In this document: in pieces, positions 7,615 to 15,531 of the stretch
Layout of the letters: every line of letters starts with the position of its first letter
Position numbering within the stretch: the first letter of the stretch is position 1
Assembly: GCA_900767505.1 (NCBI GenBank)
Contig: CAAFZG010000102.1
Location: 1-28,237 of the forward strand
Length of the DNA stretch: 28,237 nucleotides
Source of the DNA: Methanomassiliicoccales archaeon
GTDB lineage: Archaea > Thermoplasmatota > Thermoplasmata > Methanomassiliicoccales > Methanomethylophilaceae
Reading direction: 5' to 3'
Program-made: the position numbers and the translations under genes
The notes under the pieces: model-generated
Seen by the model: the letters and a program-made list of their open reading frames with translations, nothing else
The model's database searches: none
What the model was told of the DNA's origin: nothing

Positions 7615-8314
7615 CGTGAGCATCCAGGCCGTGAACAAGGCCCGCGGGAACCCCCTGCCGGATTGCGGTGCCCTGTGCATCGTCGAGGTTGACGGGGAGA
7701 CCGACGAGGTCGTCGAGAGGGATATCAGGATCGTGGAGGAGGTCGCCAACTCCGTCGGAGCGGTGGCCGTCACCCCCACCAGGGACAAGGCGCTCATCGC
7801 GAAGTGGACCGATGCCCGCAAGTCCGTCATGACCTCGCTCTCCGCCCTCAAGCCGGGATGCTCCTCCGTCTCCCTCGCGGATGACATGGGGGTGTCCGTG
7901 TCGCAGGTCCCCAAGGCCGTCAAGGCCTTCCAGGAGATCGCCGAGAAGTACAGGGTCACCATCGCCACCTACGGGCATGCGTCCGACGGGAACCTGCACA
8001 CCAAGATGGTCATCGATCCCCTGGACAAGGACGAGTGGGACCGCGGGGTCCAGGCCGTCAACGAGATCTTCGATGTATGCATCGAGCTCGGAGGGACCGT
8101 CACCGGCGAGCACGGGGTCGGTCTGTCGAAGGCGCCCAACTTCATGAAGGAGCGCCAGTCGGAGATCTCCTCGATCAAGGCGATCAAGGCCGCCATGGAT
8201 CCGGAGAACATCCTCAATCCAGGGAAGCTCGAGCAGTGGACCGGGCCCTTCCTCAGGGACCTCCGCTACCCCTGCCCCGAATACATGGGCCACAGCCCCG
8301 CCGTCAAGGAATGA
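7615..8314 (+). pseudogene. glcD: GlcD-like FAD-linked oxidase, C-terminal part only
   Basis: The plus strand encodes the C-terminal domain of a glycolate/D-lactate dehydrogenase (FAD-linked oxidase C family). Visible markers are ALCIVEVDG, then KWTDARKSVM, TIATYGHASDGNLHTKMVID with the flavin-site histidines, GGTVTGEHGVGLSKAP and the closing AAMDPENILNPGKL. The FAD-binding N-terminal half (roughly 230 residues in the family) is absent. Homology begins right at the junction with the truncated adk gene, near 7615. The enzyme would oxidise a 2-hydroxy acid, but this piece cannot bind FAD alone. An in-frame ATG at 7550 lies in antisense adk sequence and is not a credible native start. The reading frame is otherwise intact to the TGA. 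Confidence 0.85.
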
Positions 8315-8322
8315 CGGTGCAA

Positions 8323-8342
8323 CCCGGGCCTCCGGGCCCGGG
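8323..8342. terminator. GC-rich hairpin between convergent genes
   Basis: CCCGGGC (8323-8329) pairs with GCCCGGG (8336-8342). It lies between the stop of the glcD-like gene (8314) and the stop of the ATPase (8344), so it can serve both strands. Confidence 0.45.
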
Positions 8343-8343
8343 G

Positions 8344-9624
8344 TCAGTTCTTCAACGAGGTTATCGGCACCACGTACACGCCGTCCTCGCGCCTGTAGGC
8401 GGCGGATTCCGTTCCGCACAGGACGCACAGGAACGACGGTTCCCTGTGGTATCCCGCCATCCTCTCGGTTACGCTGATGAGGTTCTCCGCCGCGGAATCG
8501 ATCCTGTTCGTCCCGACCTTGATCTCGAAGGCGCCCCAGCGCTTGTCGGGCATCTCCACTATCGCGTCTATCTCCCGCCTGCCGTCGTTGTAATGGAACA
8601 GATTGCCGTTGCTGGCTTCGGCGTATATCTGGAGATCGCGTTCGCACATCCCTTCGAAGAGGAATCCGAATGTCTCCTCGTCATCGTCCAGCATCTTGGA
8701 GGTTAGGCCGAGCGCGGATACGGCGATGGCAGGGTCGGTGAGGTGCCTCTTCGGCTTCTTCCCCACTCTCTCCGGCGATCTCAGGTTCGAACTGTACGAG
8801 GGCTGGTTCTCGATGAGATACATTCTCTCGAGGACAGAGATGTAGTCGGACACCGTGGTGTCCTTGATCACCTCGTCCTCGTTCTCCTTCATGTCCCTAG
8901 CGATGGCACTGTTGCTCGCCAGCGTGCTCTCGTTGCGCGACAAGGAGCGTATGACCATCTTCATCCTGTAAGGGCTCTTGCTCCTGTCCACGCGCGGCAG
9001 GTCGCGTTCGCACAGTTGGTCGATGTATCCCGGCATGCTTCCGAGTTCCTCGTTCAACGGGGTGTCCAGAACGCTGGGCCACCCGCCCCGCATCACCAGG
9101 CGGACCAGATCGCTGTATCTCGTGGTCTTGGGAGGGGTGTTCCTGAAATCCGAATCGAAGAGTCCCCTGAGCGATACCGAGCCGTCCGAATCGCCGGATT
9201 CGTACAGCGACATGGTGCGCATTCTGATCGTCCCGATCCTGCCGAGCCCGCTGTGCATAGGGGGCGTCGCATTCCCTTCGGTCGGCATCGACGATCCGCA
9301 CAGGACGAATCTGCCTTTGACCCTCTTCTCATCGACCCTTCTCCTGACGCCGTCCCAGATCGCAGGAACCGTCTGCCATTCATCGATCAGGCGCGGTTCT
9401 TCTCCATCCAGTGCATAGTTCACATCCCTCGAGGCCAATCTGTAGTTGCGGTTGTTATCTCCCGGATCATCCAGGGCGAAGATGCTGTTGGAATGATTGC
9501 GTGCGGTCCACGTTTTACCGCAGTTCTTTGTTCCTTCGATGCTGACGGCTCCGTATATCTGCATATACTCTTTGATTTTGGAATCTACGAGTCTGGGCCT
9601 ATATCCTTCGGGTGTCAGCGTCAT
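8344..9624 (-). CDS. AAA_14/DUF4143-type archaeal ATPase
   Basis: The 426-residue protein matches the AAA_14-DUF4143 family common in archaea and anaerobes. The opening is GYRPRLVDSKIKEY, the P-loop is GTKNCGKT (31-38) and the Walker B-like segment is PRLIDEWQ (77-84). A sensor-like VLCGSSMP follows. The C-terminal DUF4143 part ends in a PD-(D/E)XK-like fold (REIDAIVEMP, then WGAFEIKVG). The start ATG 9624 aligns with the family start, and a box CATAAATG at 9649-9656 (minus) is about 27 bases away, fitting a leaderless mRNA. An upstream in-frame start at 9705 would add an A/T-rich, non-family stretch. The cellular role of this family is not established. It is one of several such ATPase genes or remnants here. 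Confidence 0.85.
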   Translation of the reverse strand: MTLTPEGYRPRLVDSKIKEYMQIYGAVSIEGTKNCGKTWTARNHSNSIFALDDPGDNNRNYRLASRDVNYALDGEEPRLIDEWQTVPAIWDGVRRRVDEKRVKGRFVLCGSSMPTEGNATPPMHSGLGRIGTIRMRTMSLYESGDSDGSVSLRGLFDSDFRNTPPKTTRYSDLVRLVMRGGWPSVLDTPLNEELGSMPGYIDQLCERDLPRVDRSKSPYRMKMVIRSLSRNESTLASNSAIARDMKENEDEVIKDTTVSDYISVLERMYLIENQPSYSSNLRSPERVGKKPKRHLTDPAIAVSALGLTSKMLDDDEETFGFLFEGMCERDLQIYAEASNGNLFHYNDGRREIDAIVEMPDKRWGAFEIKVGTNRIDSAAENLISVTERMAGYHREPSFLCVLCGTESAAYRREDGVYVVPITSLKN

Positions 9625-9648
9625 CAATGGTGTATATGCAAGGTCATT

Positions 9649-9656
9649 TATGGTTT
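9649..9656 (-). promoter_or_regulatory. TATA-like box of the DUF4143 ATPase
   Basis: The minus strand reads CATAAATG, about 27 bases ahead of the ATG at 9624. This supports that start and a leaderless transcript. Confidence 0.4.
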
Positions 9657-9697
9657 TTATCCCCTGATAGTAATAAATTATATACTCTGATAGTTGT

Positions 9698-9760
9698 GAA
9701 AACACTACTATGAGAGTAGAGAAAATTCTCCCCTAATAGGAGAGAAAACACTACTATGAG
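9698..9760 (+). repeat. Two 17-bp direct repeats flanking a small palindrome
   Basis: GAAAACACTACTATGAG occurs at 9698-9714 and again, identically, at 9744-9760, a spacing of 46 bases. Between them TCTCC (9727-9731) and GGAGA (9739-9743) form an inverted repeat with a 7-base spacer. The block sits in the A/T-rich region between two divergent ATPase genes, so it could be an operator array for their promoters. Only two repeat units exist, so it is not a CRISPR. Confidence 0.6.
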
Positions 9761-9807
9761 GGGAGGAATTTCAGAAATGAGGTGTGGAGAATATAACCTT
9801 CAATAAA

Positions 9808-9815
9808 GGTTATAA
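9808..9815 (+). promoter_or_regulatory. TATA-like box of the amber-containing ATPase
   Basis: GTTATAAG is centred about 27 bases before the ATG at 9838, which supports a leaderless start there. Confidence 0.4.
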
Positions 9816-9837
9816 GGTGTTACCACGTCTTCGATCC

Positions 9838-11703
9838 ATGGCTGGGGGAAAATCCGTGTTCGACGAGATGGAGAGGCTGAACCGTCGTCTGACGGAGCTG
9901 CCTCCTGGTTGCATCTCCAGGAAGACGATCAACGGGAAGATCAGATACTATCACCAATGGTACGAATCTGGGAAGATCCGCAGCAAGTATGTGAAGTAGG
10001 CGGATCTGAGCGGACTGGAGGCGAGGATAACCGAGCGCAAGGAATGCGAGCAGCGTCTCAAGAAGCTGAAGGATGGGTTGAATCCGGACGTCGGCTTCGA
10101 AGGATTCAAGACGAGCGTCATCGCCGGAGCACCTCTCCTCTCCGTATTCGATGACATAGGCGATCTGAAGCGCAGGGACTGCTACGGCATCCTGGAGTCC
10201 TATGTCCGTGGGAGCGAGAAGAAGGTCTGCATCCTGTACGGTCTGAGGCGCACCGGCAAGACCACGATGATCGGTCAGCTGATACGCGACATGGATGTCG
10301 AGGAGCTCTCCCGCACCGCGTATATGAACGCGGCCGATGCGGGTACGCTCAGGCGGGTGTACTGGGATCTCGATGTCCTGAGGTCGAAAGGGTTCAGGAC
10401 CGTATTCATCGACGAGATAACGATGCTGGATGATTTCATCGACGGCTGCTCGGCACTGGCCACCATGTATGCGTCGATGGGGATGAGGATAGTCCTTTCC
10501 GGGACGGATTCCCTGGGATTGCGCTTCGCCGAGGACGATCAGCTGTATTGCCGCGCGGTGACGATCCACATGAACCCCATCCGCTACCGCGAGCATGCGC
10601 GCTTGATGGGAACAGGAGATATCGATGATTTCATCCGCATGGGCGGGACCCTCAGGAAGGGGGAGATGAATCTGGATTGCCCCGAGGACTTCGATGCGGA
10701 TTCGCCGTTCATCAGCGGAAGAGCGGCTAGCAGATACACGGACATGGCCATCGCCAGCAATATCCAGAACTCCCTGAGGAACCACGAGGGCGGGAGGTGC
10801 TTCCATCGTCTCTACGAACTCTACGAGGCAGGGGAGCTCACGAATGCGATAAACCGTGTCGTGGAGGACATCAACCATCGCTTCGCTCTGAAGGCGATCC
10901 AACAGGAGTACGGATCCCAGAATCTCAGGTACGCTCTTTTGAACGATCCCGGAGCCATCCCGGATTCGCTGGACTCGGAGGAGGTCGTCGGACGCGTCAT
11001 GAATGCACTGAGCATCAAAGACCCTAAATCGCTCAGCATCAGATTGGATGAGGGGCACGTGGCATTGATCCGCAGCTATCTGAGGGCATTGGACCTAATC
11101 GCGGATTGCGATGTGATAGTATTCGCCGAGGGCAGGGCGGAGCACGATATGGCGACGGTGTTTCTCCAGCCGGGGATGAGATATGTCCAGGCACAGGTGC
11201 TGGTGAGGCCCCTGGAGATGGACGAGGGGTTCCTGTCGCTGGGTCCGGATGAACGGGAGCGCATAGGCTCCCGCATACTGGATACGGTGTCCGGAAGGAT
11301 ACTGGAGGAGATCGTCCTGTTCGAGACAAGGGATAGATTGGGTGACGGCTACGAGGTGTGCAAGGTGCAGTTCCCCATAGGGGAGATCGACATGCTCGTC
11401 CGCGATAGGCGGAGGGGGGTGTGCTCCCTGTTCGAGGTGAAGCACAGCATCAACCGTTCGAAGCATCAGAGGAGGCATCTCGTCGATCCGGAGAAGTCGG
11501 ATGCCGTCGCGAAGCATTTCGGACCGATATCGGGGAGGTTCGTGCTGTACAGGGGGGAGGATAGCATCGAGGAGGACGGCGTCCGCTACCTGAACGTGGA
11601 AAGGTATCTGAAGGGGCTGGGGGGCACGGAGGACGAGCTGAGGAAGGTTCTGTTCCCGGATCGAGGTCTGGATCACGATCCCCTCTTCCCGCGCTTCTTC
11701 TGA
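9838..11703 (+). CDS. Archaeal ATPase with PD-(D/E)XK-like C-terminus, interrupted by an in-frame TAG
   Basis: One frame runs from ATG 9838 (leaderless box 27 bases upstream) to TGA 11703, broken only by TAG at 9997-9999 (codon 54). The part before it (ISRKTINGKIRYYHQWYESG, then KIRSKYVK) and after it (ADLSGLEARITERKECEQRL) together form the short N-terminal domain often found before such ATPases. The ATPase core has P-loop GLRRTGKT (135-142), Walker B FIDEIT and sensor IVLSGTDS. The C-terminal nuclease-like fold shows IGEIDMLVRD and LFEVKHS. If the TAG stops translation, ribosomes would need to restart at ATG 10078 to give a 541-residue core. In a pyrrolysine-decoding archaeon, the TAG could instead be read through to give 621 residues. 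Role unknown. GTG 9784 is a less likely start. Confidence 0.75.
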
Positions 11704-12395
11704 TATCCTTTTCCGGACCTCTCCCGTTTTCCATTCGAGCATATAAGTTCGATATACGATTCGATGCAGATCGGAAGGCTGTCGTTCAGATTGCAGTCGA
11801 TGCAGATGTCGACATCATCCAGCGCTTTCCGAATGTCCTTCCTCTTGCCGTACAGGCGTCTGCTCTTCTTCGTGACCTGTTCGGTGGAACAGGCGTCTGT
11901 TCTCCCCATCATCCCGTACCGGATGCTCCTGAGAGCCATGAGGGTGCTGTTCGGAGGGTCGTATGCGATCATGATGTCGTCATCGGCGGTGGAGAATGTG
12001 GTCTCGATCTCCAGAGGGTGGTATTCCGACACCAAGCGTTCGATGGCCGGGACGATCCTGTCCAGCATGTTCCTGGCGGCGCCGACGGACGTCGGGATGG
12101 CCATGTAGTCCATGGAGAGGGCGTACAGGGTCCTGATGATTCTCTCGGACTCCTCGGAGCATCCGCAGGTCTCCGCGCGCTTCAGCGTTTCGCCCACGCA
12201 TTGGCGTATCGTGTCTCTGCAAGCGATATTCGAATCGGGGTGACGGACGGCGAGGATATCGAGATAGAGGTTCCCGGAGTATCCGCAGGATCCCTCTTCC
12301 AACCCATCGAGGACCTTCTCGCGATACATCCTCGATCTTTCTGACAGCAGGATCCTCGAATCATCGGATCCGGCCCTTCTGTCATCTTCATCCAT
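11673..12395 (-). CDS. Hypothetical protein
   Basis: The minus-strand frame from ATG 12395 gives a 240-residue soluble protein that I do not recognise. It is rich in charged and helical segments, and it ends in a very basic tail (KRERSGKGYQKKRGKRGS). It has scattered cysteines, among them CGCSEESE and a CIDC pair in DVDICIDCNLNDSLP. No membrane segment or nucleotide-binding motif is visible. The start is inferred: upstream in-frame sequence to 12557 overlaps a remnant on the other strand. Its 3' end overlaps the convergent ATPase gene by 31 bases. Codon use looks ordinary and the frame is open, so it is probably a real gene, perhaps a cargo of the ATPase-rich accessory region. Confidence 0.55.
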   Translation of the reverse strand: MDEDDRRAGSDDSRILLSERSRMYREKVLDGLEEGSCGYSGNLYLDILAVRHPDSNIACRDTIRQCVGETLKRAETCGCSEESERIIRTLYALSMDYMAIPTSVGAARNMLDRIVPAIERLVSEYHPLEIETTFSTADDDIMIAYDPPNSTLMALRSIRYGMMGRTDACSTEQVTKKSRRLYGKRKDIRKALDDVDICIDCNLNDSLPICIESYIELICSNGKRERSGKGYQKKRGKRGS

Positions 12396-12473
12396 GCATC
12401 CGGACTCTAACCGATGATATTTCACGGTTCGCAGTACGGTTGACGTTTCGGCAATCGTCTTAACCCGCACGCC

Positions 12474-12680
12474 GATGTCAAGGTCAGGCGGACCTCCTCC
12501 GCGGAGGCGCAGGTCAGGAAGGCCTTGGAGCAGATCCGCGAGAAGGACTATATGCACGGGTTGAAGGGCGAGACCATCCTTTACGGCATATGCTTCGACA
12601 AGAAGGTCCCGGTCATCGAATCCGAGCGCATCTCCGGATCCCGAACGATCACCGGGGTCCGCGGTCCAGCGCGGTCTTGA
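12474..12680 (+). pseudogene. C-terminal remnant of an AAA-ATPase-like/PD-(D/E)XK nuclease protein
   Basis: The plus-strand frame reads EAQVRKALEQIREKDYMHGL then KGETILYGICFDKKVPVI. This is the typical end of the AAA-ATPase-like plus PD-(D/E)XK (DUF1703-type) proteins abundant in anaerobes, where a helix ALEQIKEKxY precedes a strand IxIGIxFDKK. No upstream ATPase part is present, so this is a relic of about 45 residues of homology. It lies in a roughly 300-base stretch with no intact gene. Confidence 0.6.
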
Positions 12681-12695
12681 GTTCGTCGATCCCGG

Positions 12696-13130
12696 TCAGC
12701 GGGGGAGCTCCAGGACCGCGCGATCCTCGAAGAAGCTCGGGCCGAAAAGCGGGTAGTGGCGAACGCCGTTCTCATCCGTGGAGATATTGGAATCCGACAC
12801 CTTCATCGCGATGTCTATCGCCTTGTCTTCGGAAAGCGCCTTGTTCAGGGATTTGGCCGACTTCTTTCTTCCGGATTTCACCTCGATGACGCAGAGCTCC
12901 TCTCCCAGCTCCACGACGAAGTCCAGTTCCATCATCATCTCCCCGCTGTCCCTGCGGTAGTAGTGTGCATCGAACCCGGCTTTGACAAGACATTCGCACA
13001 CGGCATTCTCGGCTATCGAGCCCATGTTGATCGAATCATCCCCCATGGCCACGGCTCCTGCCACATTGCCGCCGCACATGCCCAGGAGCAGTCCGGGAAG
13101 GAATCTCCAGATTGCAGATGGGCGATCCAA
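12696..13130 (-). pseudogene. C-terminal remnant of an AAA_14/DUF4143 ATPase
   Basis: The minus-strand frame carries only the DUF4143 end: NMGSIAENAVCECLVKAGFD, then AHYYRRDSGEMMMELDFVVE and LCVIEVKSGRKKSAKSLNKA, closing with YPLFGPSFFED. These match the nuclease-like E-x(n)-E/D-F-V, EVKSG core of the family. The ATPase half is gone. Sequence before about 13100 (minus) does not continue the family in any one frame, so the fragment has probably lost its start. The first ATG at 13130 may allow a 144-residue product, but a function is unlikely. Confidence 0.65.
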
Positions 13131-13318
13131 GTCACCGTTGTTTCCGTCATGGCATATGCATCTCGCCCTCTCAACAGGTCATCCGCATCCATCGCATCGT
13201 AGAATACGGACGTAATGATACGATCGGCGTGCGGAACAACGTGATCTCACGTGTCCAGTCCAGTTGCATGATGTCGTCACAATGGATGTCCAGATTGGAA
13301 CGGCCGTCGCGGAGATTA
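13131..13318. other. Gene-free stretch before the nitrogenase-like operon
   Basis: About 190 bases have no convincing gene on either strand. Short minus-strand frames here look like further decayed sequence upstream of the DUF4143 remnant. Only the operator and A/T box nearer 13319-13346 appear functional. Confidence 0.4.
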
Positions 13319-13335
13319 ATGGATTATACATCCAA
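13319..13335 (+). promoter_or_regulatory. Shared palindromic operator, copy D
   Basis: ATGGATTATACATCCAA contains the perfect inner palindrome TGGAT/ATCCA. It lies 42 bases before the ATG of the NifH-NifD-like gene. A possible TATA box TTTAATAC follows at 13339-13346, or the core TTATACA may serve as one. Confidence 0.7.
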
Positions 13336-13377
13336 TTGTTTAATACGCATCCCGCAATACAGTGCCCAGTGTAAACA

Positions 13378-15531
13378 ATGTATCAGATCGCAGTCTACGG
13401 CAAGGGCGGAATCGGCAAATCGACCATGTCCGCCAACATATCCTATGCATTGTCCGCTTCCGGACAGAAGGTCATGCAGATCGGCTGCGACCCCAAGCAC
13501 GACTCCACCCGTCTCCTCCTCGGAGGGAAGACGCAGACCACCGTTCTGGACTACGTGCGCAGCACGCCCATCTCCAAGAGGAGACTGGACGATCTCCTCG
13601 CAGAGGGGAGCGGAGGCGTCATGTGCGCCGAGGCCGGAGGCCCCGAACCCGGGATAGGATGCGCCGGACGCGGCATCCTAACAACCTTCGACACCCTGAA
13701 GAAGCTCGGAGTGGACGACATCGAAACCGATTATCGCATCTACGACGTCCTCGGGGACGTCGTCTGCGGAGGATTCGCCGTTCCTCTGAGATCCGAATAC
13801 GCCGACGGCATAATCCTGGTCACATCCGGGGAGTTCATGTCTATGTACGCGGCGAACAACATCATGAGGGGCATAGCCAATTTCGACGACGGCAGGCCCC
13901 GTGTCATCGGACTCATACTCAACTGCCGCGGGATGGAAGGCGAAGAGGAGACGGTCAGGCGCTTCGCCGAAGCGACGGGAGTGGAGATCATCGGCGTCAT
14001 GCCCCGCGAGAAGGCATTCTCCGACGCGGAATCCCAAGGCCATACGGTCCGCGAACTGTTCCCCGATTCGGAGATATCCAAAGAGATCGACTCCATCGTC
14101 AACCGCATAACGGACATCCGCGACGGGAGGCTCTCCGCAGTCTACGCGCATCCGTTGGATGATGCCCAACTCTCCGATCTGGCAGCAGGCCGTCCGATCC
14201 GCCCGTCTTCCGGAGAACCGAATCCGGCCCGAATCGGATGCGCCGGATGTCCCAACGCACGCACGTCTATCAGGGACACCAATGTGATGAGCTCCTGCGC
14301 CGCATACGGCGCAGTGTCCGCCTATCTCAAGATGAACGACGTGGCCGTGATCATCCACGGTCCGGAATGCTGCATGTACATGATGGACACATCCCGCTCC
14401 AAGGCCGTCCTGGACCTGTACGAGCGCGGGATATACGACACCCTTCCGACGCATAATCTCAGATGCACCATGCTTGACGACAGCGCATCCGTCTTCGGAG
14501 GGGTCGACAGACTCGAAAGCACTCTCAGGGAGACGGTCGAAGACGGCTTTTCCCACATCGCCGTGGTGACGACGTGCATGCCCGGCATTATCGGCGACGA
14601 CAGCGCCGCCGTGATAAGGAAAGTGTCGGAAAGCAATCCCGATGTGAGGATCGATCTCATCGAGGCCGATGGGGACATCACCGGGGAATACACGGACGGA
14701 TTCATGATGGCCGCCGACCGCATCACCGAGCTGATGGACACTTCCGTCGAACCCGATGACAGGTACGTGAACATAATCGGGACGTCGTTCTTCGATCTCC
14801 ACTCCAAAGCCTCCAAGAAATCGATGGCCGATATGCTCTCCCGCTTCGGACTCGTCGAGAACTGCAGGTTCCTGGACGAGTGCTCCTCCGAAAGCGTCAG
14901 GAACTACTGCCGCGCATCATTCGACATGCTGGTCAGCGACACCCCCCAATGCAGGGAGCTGGCCGAGGTCATCCGTATCCGCACAGGCAGGACCCCGTTC
15001 CCGGAGCCGATACCGGTGGGACTCTACGATTATCAGGAATGGCTCGCCGCACTCGGGGAGTACACCGGCCGCAGGGAAGCCGCCGAAGCGGAGATGAAAC
15101 GCTCGGAGGAGATGTACGATTCCTTCGTAGCAAAACATCGCCACAGGTTCGAGGGTCGCAAGGTCATGATGGCCTTCAAACTCGGAATGAACGCAGACTG
15201 GGTGATAGACCTCATGCTCGACCTGGGCGCGGAGATCTGCCGCATCGGGATCTATCCAAACACTCGCCGCAAAGCCGTATCATCGATATCCCGTCATTCA
15301 CATCTCATGACGGAGAACTACACGGATGAGATGCTCCGCGGGGACCTGGCGGACATGGACCCCGATCTTCTCATCGGAGATATGGTCCGTCCCGTATCCG
15401 GAAGATGCAGGTCCGCCCGCGTCGGCAAGGTCGGATTGGGGGTCGGACCGACCCTGAAGTACGCCGAGTATCTGGAGAACATCATGCGCCTTCCCGCCGA
15501 GGACGGCTGGAAGAGGGGGCTGAAGCTGTGA
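13378..15531 (+). CDS. NifH-NifD-like fusion protein, nitrogenase-superfamily reductase
   Basis: The 717-residue protein joins an ATP-dependent electron donor to a catalytic subunit. Residues 1-270 are NifH/BchL/CfbC-like: P-loop GKGGIGKST (8-16), then Cys95 (PGIGCAGRGI) and Cys130 (DVVCGGFA), the two ligands of the inter-subunit [4Fe-4S] cluster. Residues ~285-717 are NifD/BchN-like: Cys307 (SSCAAYGA), Cys331/332 (HGPECCMY) and Cys400 (TTCMPGIIGDD), matching the three cluster cysteines of nitrogenase alpha subunits. I see no FeMo-cofactor neighbourhood, and nifE, nifN and nifB are absent here, so nitrogen fixation is unlikely. Its stop overlaps the GTG of the NifK-like gene (GTGA), so the pair is coupled. 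A role in reducing a tetrapyrrole or other macrocycle is inferred from the CobN and ChlI genes nearby and the shared operator. Confidence 0.9.
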   Translation: MYQIAVYGKGGIGKSTMSANISYALSASGQKVMQIGCDPKHDSTRLLLGGKTQTTVLDYVRSTPISKRRLDDLLAEGSGGVMCAEAGGPEPGIGCAGRGILTTFDTLKKLGVDDIETDYRIYDVLGDVVCGGFAVPLRSEYADGIILVTSGEFMSMYAANNIMRGIANFDDGRPRVIGLILNCRGMEGEEETVRRFAEATGVEIIGVMPREKAFSDAESQGHTVRELFPDSEISKEIDSIVNRITDIRDGRLSAVYAHPLDDAQLSDLAAGRPIRPSSGEPNPARIGCAGCPNARTSIRDTNVMSSCAAYGAVSAYLKMNDVAVIIHGPECCMYMMDTSRSKAVLDLYERGIYDTLPTHNLRCTMLDDSASVFGGVDRLESTLRETVEDGFSHIAVVTTCMPGIIGDDSAAVIRKVSESNPDVRIDLIEADGDITGEYTDGFMMAADRITELMDTSVEPDDRYVNIIGTSFFDLHSKASKKSMADMLSRFGLVENCRFLDECSSESVRNYCRASFDMLVSDTPQCRELAEVIRIRTGRTPFPEPIPVGLYDYQEWLAALGEYTGRREAAEAEMKRSEEMYDSFVAKHRHRFEGRKVMMAFKLGMNADWVIDLMLDLGAEICRIGIYPNTRRKAVSSISRHSHLMTENYTDEMLRGDLADMDPDLLIGDMVRPVSGRCRSARVGKVGLGVGPTLKYAEYLENIMRLPAEDGWKRGLKL

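Noticed and set aside
7615..7968. Minus-strand extension of adk through the glcD region
   Set aside because: It is antisense to conserved FAD-oxidase sequence and contains no P-loop.
9698..9760. CRISPR array
   Set aside because: There are only two short repeats, no spacer series and no cas genes.
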